A stretch of DNA of 64,000 nt from Allomyces macrogynus ATCC 38327. Its lineage: Eukaryota; Blastocladiomycota; Blastocladiomycetes; Blastocladiales; Blastocladiaceae. The DNA is taken from assembly GCA_000151295.1 (NCBI GenBank), contig GG745332.1:704359-768358 (forward strand), given 5' to 3'. This document shows positions 1 through 10,680 of the stretch, piece by piece. The notes under the pieces were generated by a model. It saw only the letters and a list, made by a program, of their open reading frames with translations, had not been told where the DNA came from and ran no database searches. Within the stretch, counting starts at the first letter, position 1; each line of letters begins with the position of its first letter. A program made the translations under genes and the position numbers.

Positions 1-377
1 GTGCATTCGCCATTGGTCCAAACAATCGGGCGGGCACAGTAAATCATATGAAAAGCCATGACGAGTTGCAATGCCAGCGAAACCTCCTCACCCACAACGA
101 TGGCAACTTGCCGTGTGACCCTCACCGCGCGCACCATCAGATTGCGCGCACGTCTGACATCAAGAGTCGGGTGGGTGTACCACCACATGTGCGGGTACAT
201 CAAGCATGAAATGTTACGGCGAGAACCGCAACATAGAATCTCCTCTTCACCACTTTCTCCCACACTTGATTCTTGCTCCAGCTCCCTCTCTCCCAACAGA
301 TCATTTCATGCCTCGCTTCCAATATGCGTGCCTTTTTTCTCCACCTGGTCCGGCCACCGTTAAAAGATCGCCCCTCA
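1..377. other. intergenic sequence at left edge
   Basis: No coding signal is convincing here. The pyrimidine-rich stretch around 240-300 lies just downstream of the decayed GTPase-like copy and loosely resembles the sequence around 2590-2680 downstream of the intact copy. The duplication may therefore extend a little past the coding part. The short open frames on both strands have no conserved composition. Confidence 0.5.
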
Positions 378-1440
378 TCATTCGTGCACGACGTTGTGGT
401 CCAGCATCCCCGTGTTGATCGGCGGCAGGCCGATTATGCAGTCCTGGCACCAACGAGCACGCCCCGGTCGTCGACGCTTCGAGCGCTCCCGCCCACTCCT
501 CGTTCCCGGGCAGTGCAATCGCGCCGGCCCAATTGACGACGAGGAGCAAGCACCAGTCACGGAACGGGTCCGGCATAACCGTGGCCGGGTTAGCGCGCGG
601 GACGCGCACGGCAACGTTGGCGCCGCCGCGCGTCCTCACGGTCCGCGGCACCTCCACGCCAGCCGGCGCGTCGATCCACGCCATGTCGACGCACGCCAGT
701 TGTGTGCGTGAGCAGGACGACCGTGCCACCGCATCAAAGACCTCGGCAAGCACAATCGCGTCTTGCCGGGCCACTACTTAGCGAGCAAGTGAAGGTAAAA
801 ATCGAGCACGTTGAGTGTTTCAGTGCCAAGGTGCAGACCGTGCCTATTGAGCGTTTGCAGAGAGCGTGAGCAAGCGAAACAGATACGCGTGGACAGCGAA
901 AAAAGGTTCATCCTGCAAGAATAGGACAAGGACGAACCGAAGCACAATCACAATCGCATCCACACTGCCGCCAAGCTTGTCAATCTGCATAATGGCGTCG
1001 GTCACATACACAGAGCGGTTTGGGTCCACTGTGTGCATCGTATCCTGAATCCCGGGCAACTGGATAATCTCGAACACCAAACTTGGGTCAGAGGCGTCAG
1101 CCGTGCCGGGTGGCATGCGCTTGAGCTTGTACCGACTATTTTGGTTGTCGAGAACATCCAGGTACGCCTCGGCTTGATGCTCGCCATGCTTCCGGACCAT
1201 GCGATCCGCCTCGTCGAGCCAGTCCGACAGCGTGTGTGGAGTACCCCGATTTCGGGCGAGCCCGTGTCGTGTTTGCGCCAAATCAACTTGGATGCGATGC
1301 AGTTCCGTTTTCGGTGCAGCGTTGGACGGGGATAAAGCAGGCTTGGATTGCGAGTCGGCAATGAGCTGGACAAGTGCGCTCTTGCCGCTCCCTGAGGGGC
1401 CAAGTACGAGCAACCGTGCGGCAATCGACTCGACCGGCAT
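378..1440 (-). pseudogene. internally deleted copy of the P-loop GTPase-like gene
   Basis: This is a tandem paralogue of the gene at 2809-5376. The first exon (1440 to 938) keeps the start MPVESIAARLLVLG, a P-loop GPSGSGKS, and the LPGIQDT stretch matching LPGIKDT in the intact copy. The intron (844-937) is at the same position as in the intact copy. The second exon starts at 843 and runs through the shared LNVLDFYL segment, but meets an in-frame TAG at 774-776, exactly where about 1.47 kb of the homologous second exon is missing. Joining 938-1440 and 774-843 gives only 190 residues against 822. The sequence from 774 down to 378 still resembles the C-terminus of the intact copy (for example NPATVMPDPFRD versus NPAAVVPDPFRD). 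It lies in another frame and carries a further frameshift near 430-440. A short truncated GTPase-like protein could still be made, but a relic is more likely. Confidence 0.75.
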
Positions 1441-2808
1441 GGTCAGGATAATGTGGATGGTAGCTACAGGTTCAGATGCAACGACGTGGAATGAGGTTGG
1501 AGTGCAGTTGCAGCTGCACAGCTCAGGGGTCTGGATGTTGGTTCGATGGTGTGCCTTCGAAGCATCAACCAGAGGTCCAAGACTGTTGACGCCCCCGCAG
1601 CTTTGTGACGTGGAAGCTCACAGATGGGGTGACCGCATTTCAAATTGTGCGATGGCTTCTGCGCAAACTCCGATCCCGATCCCGATTAAAAATGGAGCGC
1701 TTTATCAAGTCGAACATCAAGACATTTAGCCTCTGGACGTGGTCAAACCAAAGCTCGTGGTGTTGGAGGCAGCAGTAATGGAGGCAGCAGGAGTATTCGA
1801 AATCGTGACAGGAGCGCTTCTGCAGCGCGGATTCTGGCAAGCAAGAAGCAAAGGCAAGGATATGTTCGCGGCGAGTGCTGTTGCATTTTGACACTGTTTG
1901 ATAATACTATTTGATGCGGTTTGATGAGTGGATGGCCGCTTGTTGCTTCTGGCGGGTCACTTGATGTCAACTTCATTATCGCCTGCCCTTCCGTTTCACT
2001 TCGTAAGCCATTGTTTATCGGAGAAAAGCTCACCAGAAAAGACACGAAAACCGTCATTCTAGTACAAGTGCGTGGTCGATCGCCCAGGATTGACACAGCG
2101 GACGACAGTTTGAGTCGAGGATGTTGGTTACAACAAGAAATGTTTATTGCTTGAGTGTCCAAAAGCTCAAGTGTCAGCCGCTTGAACCAAGCGTGCCTGG
2201 GCACAACATATGCCCGATCCAAACGTCAAGAGTTAGAAGTGTATCGTCGAACAAAATGTGGGCGTTGAGGTAGCTGAAAGCATATGCGCTAACGGTCGCT
2301 GAAAGTACATTGAACGAAAGCGCGCTGCTGCAGCAAGCCAATTCGATCAATCAGCGCGCAACGGCCGCGCCCGTGGATATCCCTGCCCAGGAGATACGGC
2401 TGGACGGCGGTCAAGTATCGGCATACGTGAGGGCGGTGCCACAATAGTCACACCAGGAGGCCAGTGAGTTCTGTACACTGGCGTGTAGGTGCATGGTGAC
2501 TGGGCAAGGATCGCTGCCACAAGGCGCACACCCCCGGTCACGGCCACACGACCACTCATGTCCCGTGTCCGAGGTGCTGTGTGAAGGGGTGCAGGCAATT
2601 GTCTTCCCTTTTCGATGTGTCGTTCTTGTCCTCAGTTTCCTCTCATTACCACCTCACCCCTGAGCCTAGTTCGCGTGATTGCTCCCTCAAGAAGAATCAT
2701 TTCGACCAACTATCAACTAATGAAGCGTCTATTCTCCACCCGCTTCGCCGGTGGTTGAAGAACTGTGACGGCTGCACTGATCAGGAGCGCCAAGCCCTTC
2801 ACAAAACT
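1441..2808. other. intergenic, partly duplicated
   Basis: This stretch separates the two paralogues. About 1460-1640 matches the region upstream of the intact copy (about 5400-5600), including a shared motif around gctttgtgacgtggaagc. The duplicated block therefore includes the upstream region. I see no gene in the rest; the ORFs on both strands look like chance frames. Confidence 0.45.
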
Positions 2809-5376
2809 TCACTCCTGCACGATGATGCGGTCCAGCATCCCCGTGTTGATCAGAGGGTTGTGCAGTTCCGGAACCAGCGAGCAGCACGCAACCGCTGAAT
2901 TGACCGACGTGTCGAGCGCGCCCGCCCAATACTCGTTCCCAGGCAATGCATTTGCTTCGGTCCAATACACGAGCATGAGCAAGCACTTGTCGCGGAATGG
3001 GTCCGGCACGACCGCAGCCGGGTTATCGCGCGAGACACGGATCGCCACCATGGCGCCGCCGCGCGTTGTCACAGTCTGCGGTATGCCAACGGCAGTTGGC
3101 ACGTCGATCCACGCCACGTCAACGCACTCCAAATGCGCGCGCGAGCAGGCCGACCGCGCTACAGCATTCAGCACTTCAGTGATCAATATCGCGTCCTGCA
3201 TGGCCACTCGCATCATGCGCCGGCCAAGTTCGTGCCCAACGATGCGCAGGTAGATGGGTTGCCCGTATTCGGCACTGCGTGCCATGCACTCCACCAAGAC
3301 CTGGTCGAGCGACGTCTGGAGCCGGCGACGGGACCAAAGCGCATCCCGCACCTCGAGTCCCGTGAAGGGGTTCCCGCCCACCGACTCATCGCGCGCCTCG
3401 TCGTCAGCGTAGAACGCAGCCCATTCGGGCTCGAGTATCTCGCGTCCAGCCTCGATATCGCCTCCGGACCGCGCGCGCAGTTCCATTTCGTTGGCGAAAT
3501 CAACGCGTGATCCGGCCACGGCCACAACAATTCCGTACCGCTCGTACGAGGAGGGGACGCCCAGCTTTGCGCCGTTCTTGCGTGCGCCGTCGTTGATGAA
3601 CAGGGTTGGACCTGATACGACCAGGAGCGCAGCAATCGCGGCTTCGGCTGGCGAGAGCGCGTCAGTGAGCGGGACCTCCGCGGGCCGAATCGCAGCCGCG
3701 CGCCAGACTTTACTTTCGATCAGTGCGGGGTACCTGAGCGGCAACATCTTGTTGGTTTCGCCAATAAAGATGGGCGCGCGGCACTGGACCAGCCGCTGAA
3801 GGAATGCGCAACGATCGAGCGCCGAGTAAAATGCCTGCTCGTCGGCAGTGCCGTGTGAGACCATGCGGGTGAGAAACGAGTCGATCAGTGGGACTAGACG
3901 TGGCGGGACGAGGATGCGCGTCGTTGACGCGGCATGAGCAATCGCGGCACGGTCGACCGGGTTGGTGAATGCAGCGATTTGATTGAGCGGCGTCGGGAGC
4001 GCGCAATGGGATGCTTGGAACTCGGCCGATGCAACGAGTAAACTTCCGCACGTAACAACGGGGCCGGCAGTGCCCAAGGGAACGGACGTGAGGACTTGGG
4101 CGGCGGGCGGTACGTCAAACGCGTGCGGCGCGGGATCCGTGGTGGCCACGCTCATACTGCTGGTCGCAATTGGTGGTTCAGCCGTGCTGGTCGGCACAGC
4201 CTTGTCTGCGGCCGTTGCATCGGCTGTGGACACCCCCTGCCCTGGAACGACGGTACTCTCATCTGGGGCGCCACTCTCCACCGTATCGTTCGCCGCAAGA
4301 GCGTAATTCTCCACCGTCACATCCCCTTCTCGCGGGGTCGCCACCATCTCGTCATTCTGTGGCGCGGTAAACGCAAATTGAGGTCCGAAAACCGGATCCA
4401 CACCCGGCCGTTCCTCAGCAAGATTCCACACCACTTGCAGAAACGCCGTGAGCTGCTGGAAGCAGAACGCGGCGTGGCCCGCATGTTCGTTCAATTGCAC
4501 TGGAATCCGGTTGTTCATGGGAACATGCGTGGTGGGAGCGAGGTGGTCGCCAAAAGCCTTGGTCTGCAACCATGCCTCGAAAGCTTCAATCCGGTCTGTC
4601 AGGTTCAGGTAAGCACCGTGTTCAACAGCATGGGCAGGTTGATAGTGCGAATACACGACAATAAAGTTGTGCGTGTACTTGGCGAGCAAATTGAGGTAAA
4701 AATCGAGCACGTTGAGCGTATTGGAACCAAGCGGTAGGGCGTGTCTATTGGCCAGTTGTCAAGTGTGTGAGCAAATGGAACAGGCATTCGACCCGAAAAA
4801 AGCAAGAAGAAAGCTCTCATGCAAGCATGGGATCAGCACGAACCGGAGCACAATTACAATCGCGTCCACGCTGCCACCGAGCTTGTCAATGTGCAGAATC
4901 GCGTCGGTCACGTTTGCGGACCGGTTTGGATCCACGGTGCGCATCGTATCCTTGATTCCAGGTAACTGGATCATTTCGAGCACCAAGTTTGGGTCGGATG
5001 TGTCGGACGCGCTCGGTGGCATGGGTCGCAGCCTGTACCGACCGTCCTGATTGTCGAGAACGTCCAAGTACGCCTCGGCTTGATTTTCGCCATGTTCTTG
5101 AACCATCCGATCCGCTTCTCTGAGCCAGTCCGACAGCGTGCGGGGAATGCCCCGGTTTCGGGCGAGTCCATACCGCGTTCGCGCCAAATCAACTTGAATG
5201 CGATGCAGGTCTGTTCCTGGTGCGTCGCTGGACAAGGACGAAGGAGGCGCGGAAGCGCCGGTGTTGGTCAAGTGCGGTATGGCTTGTGCGCTGGCAATGA
5301 AATTGATAAGCGTGCTCTTGCCGCTTTCTGAAAAGCCAAGCACAAGCAGCCGTGCAGCAATGGACTCGACTGGCAT
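2809..5376 (-). CDS. P-loop GTPase-like protein of unknown family (intact copy)
   Basis: The CDS joins 5376-4844 and 4744-2809 (one 99-nt intron, donor GTTCGT) and gives 822 residues. The N-terminus holds a Walker A/G1 loop, GFSESGKST, at about residues 14-22. A G3-like LPGIKDT follows near residue 130; it resembles the DTPG motif of septin/AIG1-type GTPases, but the aspartate is replaced by glutamine. Strand-like VDAIVIVLR then leads across the splice into HALPLGSNTLNVLDFYL and FIVVYSHY. I see no clear NKxD base-specificity motif. The middle is Ala/Thr/Ser/Pro-rich. The last 350 residues look globular and are the part preserved in the decayed neighbour. There is no signal peptide or membrane segment. 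I recognise no named family; septin/AIG1-like is the closest description. Start and splice phase are supported by the paralogue at 378-1440, which shares both. Confidence 0.75.
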
Positions 5377-5837
5377 CGTCAGAATCTTGTGGATTTTGGC
5401 GACAGATCCAGATGCAATGATGTGGGAGGAGAGGTTGGAGAGCAGCTGTTGTTGCAGAGCGATTTCGGGCGGATGATGATGGTTCGTGCAAAAGAGAATG
5501 AACGGCGCGCTGGGTGCGCCCGTGAAGGCATCATCGCCTCAACCACGCCACAACGGCTTTGTGACGTGGAAGCACAAGCAAGGGACGGCTGTCAAGATTT
5601 GTATGCTTGAAGGCTTAGATCATGGAGATATTTGAGTGATTCCCTGACTCAAACGTCAAATCAGCTGTTGTCGAGATCTGGATCTGGTCAATGTAAAACT
5701 GGCGGCAATGACAGGGGATGAAAGGACGTGGACGATGCTGGGACGGAATATCAAAAAACCGGCCCTAGTGTACTGGATGAGAAATTGAGCGTTCATTGAA
5801 AGTTATGTAGCTTGATGGGTTGATGGGTTGACAAATA
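5377..5837. other. intergenic, upstream of the GTPase-like gene
   Basis: This contains the presumptive promoter of the minus-strand GTPase-like gene. The part next to that gene is repeated upstream of the decayed copy (about 1460-1640). No additional gene is visible, and I find no N-lobe of the phosphotransferase relic that starts at 5838. Confidence 0.4.
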
Positions 5838-6362
5838 GTGCCGGACATGACGGCGCTGTTCAACAACCGCCTCGAGCCAAGTTTCCAGAGGACGATTGCC
5901 AAGTGCGAGCCGCTCGGTGCCGACGCGCAAAAGTGGGCCGACCGGATTGCTGCGGCGCTGAAGCACCCGCGCGGCGGTCCGGCCGGATTTTCGGCGACCT
6001 GTGGCCCAACTCGATCCTGCTTGACAATGCCGATGCACCCACGCGCATCACGGTCATGGACTGGGAATGCTCGCGGCTTGGGCACCCGGACCAAGACCAC
6101 GCAGTATCTCGCGAACCTGGTCGCGATGCGCGCCGGGGCCCGGCAGACGCCCGACATCTTTGACGCGGGTGCCGTTGACGCCATGATTGACCTGCCCGTG
6201 GCCGCTGCCAAGCCGCTCGACGAGACGTACGACCACGCGGCCATGGCGCTTCGGTACGTCGGTTACTTGACGTGGTTCCCGCATTTCGGCGTCAAGGACG
6301 CGGCGCGCGGGATTGCCGAGGCGGCTCAGGAGCTCGATGCGATTTTCGGCAAGGGAAAGTAG
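5838..6362 (+). pseudogene. relic of an APH/choline-kinase-type phosphotransferase
   Basis: The reading frame is split over at least two phases. Frame 1 covers 5838 to about 5975 (ADAQKWADRIAAAL). A different frame covers about 5975-6095 and carries GDLWPNSILLD followed by VMDWE, the catalytic-loop (usually HGDxxxxN) and DFG-equivalent (DWE) pair of aminoglycoside phosphotransferase-like kinases. The first frame then resumes from about 6095 to the stop at 6360-6362 (YLANLVAMRAG, ending IFGKGK). The catalytic histidine before GD reads as phenylalanine in this frame, and the whole ATP-binding N-lobe (about 150-200 residues) is absent upstream. A very short intron could explain one frame change, but both changes plus the missing N-lobe point to a pseudogene. 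Sequencing indels remain possible. Confidence 0.6.
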
Positions 6363-6540
6363 GCCATGATTGCTGAGAGAATTTCGTATGTTATTGCGCT
6401 GGATTGCAATCTCTTGATGTCAGCCTTCCCACAGTAGTTGTTGATCGGCACAGTCATCTCCAACGACCACACCCCATCGTCACACGCAACCACTCTCCCT
6501 CAGACTTCACGCGTAAATCAAGCAGCAACTTGTCGCAAAG

Positions 6541-7242
6541 ATGACGGGCCACCAAGCACACGCTCAACCGACCGCGCTCGTTGTGGTCGCGCATGGATCT
6601 GAGGAGATGGAGGCCGTGATTGCCATCGACGTGTTGCGCCGTGCCCACATTGACGTGATGGTCGCGGGTCTGACAGGCGCCGGCCCCATTAAGTGCAGCC
6701 GCGGCGTCGTGATTGTTCCCGACGCAGCGCTCGATACGTGCAAGAACAAGCACTACGACGTGGTGGTGCTGCCCGGCGGTATGGACGGCGCGCGGGCCTT
6801 TGAAAAGGTACCACGGCTCTCAGTTTTGGCATCAGCGACCCGAACCCGACGCGTTCTGACCGTCTGATCAAATCGGTTCACATCCCCACAGTCCAAGGAC
6901 GTGCACGTGCTCATCGCCACGCACCTGACCGCGACCGACAAGTGCCGCCACGTCGCCATCATTTGCGCGTCGCCCGTGGCCCTCGTGCCGGCGCTCGCAT
7001 CGCTGTCGTTGCCCGCCGACCTGCGCATCACGTCGCACCCGTGTGTGCAGGCCGAGATCGAGGCTGGGCTGCCTAAGGCCAAGTACGTCGAGGACCGCGT
7101 CGTTTCGACATGGAATGGCCGCCTGATCACGTCACGTGGGCCCGGCACGGCCTACGAGTTTGCGCTGGCCATTGTTGAGACGCTCGTGGGCAAGGAGGTG
7201 CACGACAAGGTCGCGGCGCCGATGCTGCTGCCGCAGCTGTGA
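6541..7242 (+). CDS. DJ-1: DJ-1/PARK7-family protein
   Basis: The CDS joins 6541-6807 and 6892-7242 (84-nt intron, GTACCA...ACAG) and gives 205 residues, close to the 189 of human DJ-1. Landmarks are the N-terminal strand and conserved acidic turn ([18 protein letters not shown]), [11 protein letters not shown], the nucleophile elbow AIICASP holding the oxidation-sensitive cysteine (equivalent to Cys106), and the C-terminal [16 protein letters not shown] motif. Family members are cytosolic/mitochondrial cysteine-based proteins linked to protection against oxidative stress and reactive aldehydes (glyoxalase/deglycase activities are reported). The splice restores continuity exactly where the family has the linker before the cysteine strand. 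The gene lies between the phosphotransferase relic and crtYB, with no sign of co-regulation. Confidence 0.9.
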
Positions 7243-8082
7243 TGCACCCTGCAAGAGAAGCGATGGTGTGGCTGGAATGAAAGTATCCGCCGGCTGGTAG
7301 GAACTCAACGAGCGCAGTTTTGTCATTTACCATTCATTCGATCATTCATCCATCGTCGCGGTCAGGGCAATCAAGGGCAAAGAGGAAGCGCTGCAGGGAT
7401 AGGGAAAGCGCAGCAATGACGATGGACAAATGAAGCTTCAGAACGAAGCGTCCGCCGCTTTGATCTCGTGGCTGGCAAAGGACCGGCCAACGCGTCAGGC
7501 GCCTCCTGGCTGCACTCCTGCCGCTGCCCCCTCCCCGTCCTCCTGCGCTCTGCTCTCCGCGCTCGACCACGAAGGAATCGACACAATGCGACGCATCTCG
7601 TGCTCTGGACCCGCTCCGCCGCCGTGCGCTGATGCGCGCACCCCTGACAACAAGCGAGCCGCACAACGACCACCATGGGACCAGTCCTGGGGCTCTCTGC
7701 GCGCCCGATGCGGCTGTGCGGCAACGGAAGACCGCTGTGCATGCCGTCGGCCTTGTTGCGCGACGCTGCTCCTGGTCTGAATGACCATGGACTGGCCTCT
7801 GAGTGGTTGATCGGGTTGGTCGCTGGCGTTGATCAGCGTTGCTCAGCGTCGCTCGGCTCCCACACCAGTTGCCGTCGGTTGCCCTCCTTGTCGTCTCGGC
7901 CAACCAACCGACCAAATCTGCGCTGAACATCGCCGTCAACGCTTCCTCTCCCTCTACCGCTCAAGTGTGATCTCCGCTCCCGGGACCACTGTCGACACAG
8001 GACCGACCGTACCCGACCCATCCTCAACTCGACCCGTACTGCGACGCGACACGACGACGACGCCGCTCCGACCACGTTCACC
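7243..8082. other. intergenic, probable crtYB promoter
   Basis: This stretch of about 840 bases lies between DJ-1 and crtYB, both on the plus strand. Overlapping short ORFs occur in several frames on both strands with Arg/Ala/Ser-rich composition typical of shadow frames in GC-rich DNA. No convincing gene or core promoter motif was found. Confidence 0.4.
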
Positions 8083-10178
8083 ATGGACGCACCGTCGCTG
8101 CTCTCCGTACAGGCGCCCGAAATGATGCAGCAGCCGCTCGTGCACACGGCCTTCGGGTCGCGCGTGCCCGACCTGACCTACCTGCAAGTACACATGTACC
8201 TGACGCTGCCTGCCGTTGCGGTACTCGGCTGGCTCGCGCGCCCGTTTCTCTGGGCGCATGACCAGTTCAAGATGGTGTTTCTGATGGCATTGGCCGTCGT
8301 CTATGCGTTCCCGTGGGACCACTGGGTGATTATGCGCGGCGCCTGGGGCTACTGCGAGTCGTGTGTGATTGGCACGATTGGTGGGGCCGTGCCGATCGAG
8401 GAGGCTGCGTTCTTTGTGATTCAGACGGTTGCATCGAGTTTGGTCGGGGTGCTCGTCTACCAGGCGTGCGGGCAGTCGCCGGCCGTCGTGCAGGCCGCGG
8501 TCGCGCTCGAGGCGATCAAGTCGCCAGGGACGGGTGCGTTGATGCTGAAATGTGTAGTTCGCGCTGCATTTATGGTCTCTTACCAATTTTGACGGCTCTA
8601 GGTCGCACGCTCCGCGGTTTCGGGATCACGCTTTGCTTGATCGCATGGGCCGTGTCCATGTACTATGTGACCTACGGCCCGGCCAACTCGTTCTACCTGA
8701 GCGCGATCATCATGTGGGCGACGCCCATCATGGCGCTGCAGTGGTGGATGGCCGGCCCCTACATTTGGCGGCTGCGGAAGCCTGCGATTGTTTCGGTCGT
8801 GCTGGCCACGGCCGCGTTGAGTGCACTCGACTGGTACGCGATCCGCGCGGGGGCATGGGAAATTGGCGCCGACACGGTGATTGGCATCTATTTATGCGTG
8901 CATTTGCCGCTCGAGGAAGTCGTCTTCTTCGCGCTGTCGAATGTGATGCTTGGTACGCAGTGTTCTACTTCCCCTCTCATCGTTTGGTCTCACACAATCA
9001 TCTCCACCATCCTAGTCCTCGGTGCCATGGCCTGCGATCGCACGCTCGCCATCATGAAGCTTCAGGGCACGCTCGACGAGCGCAAGCACTGGGTACGCGA
9101 AATGTACCGCTGTACGCTGCTCGCCGACACGCAATCCGCGCCGGCCTCCGACCCAGACTTGCTCGACGACACGGTCCTTGCCGCGCAACTGATTGCCAAG
9201 GGTTCGCTGTCCTTCCACCTGGCCTCGCTCCTGTACCCGTGGGACGTGCGGCTAGACATTCACGCCATCTACGCGTTCTGCCGCGTCACCGACGACATTG
9301 CCGACGCGACCTGGATGCCGGCGATCAAGCGCAAGGCCAAACTTGATCTCGCCAAGCAACTGATCATGCAGGCGTTTGGTGCCGCGCCCGCACCCGGTAA
9401 GTCCGCAGAGCCGGGTGCCACGTTCCGTAGTCGCGTGCATTGGGACCGGTACCCGGAACTCACCGTCACGCAACTCGCGGCGTGCCGGTCGATCGCGCGC
9501 GTGCACGACGCATGCGGTTTGCCCGTTCAGCCCGTGCTCGACTTGCTCAAGGGGTACGCGTGGGACTTGGACGCCGAGAAACCCATCGCCAACGTGCCCG
9601 ACCTGATCCAGTACAGTCAGTACGTCGCGGGCACCGTCGGCGAACTCACGACGCACGTCATGGTCGCGGCGGCCGACCGCGCGCGGCGGCACCCGCGCAA
9701 GCCCGATCCCGCACGCGCCAAGCTGGTCACTGCCGCGGCCGTCGATATGGGCGTCGGCCTGCAACTGCTCAACATCGCGCGCGACTTGATCACCGACGCC
9801 CGGCTCAGCCGGTGCTACGTGCCGAAAGATTTCTGGCCGGCGTCGACCAATTTCTCGCGTGCGGCACTGATGGACCGGATGGCGCAGCGCGATTGTACCC
9901 CCGGAGACCACGCGATTTTGCATCGTGTGGCGGGCGATCTGACGGCGTTGGCGGCGTCGTATTTGACGCGTGCGACGACGATGGGGGTGCCCCTCCTGCC
10001 GCGCGAGTTCCGGCTGCCCGTGCGGGTCGCGGCGGACGTGTATGCGGCGATTGGCAAGGCGTTGCGTGAGGCCGCAGCGACGCCGGGGGCCGAGTACCCG
10101 GAGCGCGTGGTTGTGCCGGCGAGCACCAAGGTCGCGATCGCGCTCAAGTTGGCGTATTTGCCTCAGTGGGGGTATTGA
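8083..10178 (+). CDS. crtYB: bifunctional lycopene cyclase/phytoene synthase
   Basis: The CDS joins 8083-8551, 8602-8952 and 9016-10178 (introns of 50 and 63 nt) and gives 660 residues, the usual size of fungal CrtYB/CarRP/AL-2 fusions. The N-terminal half is a multi-pass membrane lycopene cyclase with the two characteristic acidic motifs, PIEEAAFF (about residue 105) and PLEEVVFF (about 255). The C-terminal half is a phytoene synthase with the Asp-rich motifs FCRVTDDIAD (about 362-371) and NIARDLITD (about 526-534), which bind the Mg-diphosphates of geranylgeranyl diphosphate. It would condense GGPP to phytoene and later cyclise lycopene to beta-carotene, on membranes. The second intron is stop-free and a multiple of three, so the unspliced frame reads through it. 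Removing it joins the last cyclase helix in the expected way. No desaturase or oxygenase gene is nearby. Confidence 0.95.
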
Positions 10179-10680
10179 TTGACTGGCGTGCTGGAGTGAG
10201 GAGTGTGGACGAGGGGAACGCAATGCACAGCTGTCCGTTTTGGGTTTGATGTTGATGCACGGTGGACGGAGGTGGTTGGTTGGATGGAGAGCGCGTGCGA
10301 GAAGGGACACCATCACGGCCCCTGTCACGACACGACGACCCACACGACAAATGCACATGCATTTGGCGAGCGACGAAAAAGGAAATTAAGAAACCAAGAA
10401 CAGCAAAACAACCGACAGAAAACGAATAATCGAGATGAGAAACGAAAGACAGCAAACCGACGCCCGAGGAAACGGAAAGGAAAACACGACGAAGGCACAA
10501 GGCACGAAGAGGGAGAAGGAGAGAACCGACAGACAAACGTCACCCAAACGTAAGGGAAACCGTCAATGGACACGCCCGGCAGGCAGCGCAACGAAACCCG
10601 AGACGACGAAATGGCAACGACGAAAACGACAACCGGGACGGCACCACCGCCATCCCCCGGAATAAGTAGCGGCGAAAGGC
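10179..10680. other. convergent intergenic region (crtYB / CCR4)
   Basis: This lies between the 3' ends of crtYB (+) and CCR4 (-). The plus strand is unusually rich in A, G and C and poor in T from about 10370 to 10660, with repeated aac/gaa/acg runs. I saw no coding signal and no specific polyadenylation element. Confidence 0.4.

Noticed and set aside
378..5376. Duplicated block considered as a transposon or its long repeats
   Set aside because: The repeated unit is a spliced cellular-type gene with its upstream region; no terminal inverted repeats, transposase or target-site duplication were seen.
9252..10358. 368-codon minus-strand ORF opposite phytoene synthase
   Set aside because: Shadow of crtYB, whose own strand carries both catalytic Asp-rich motifs.
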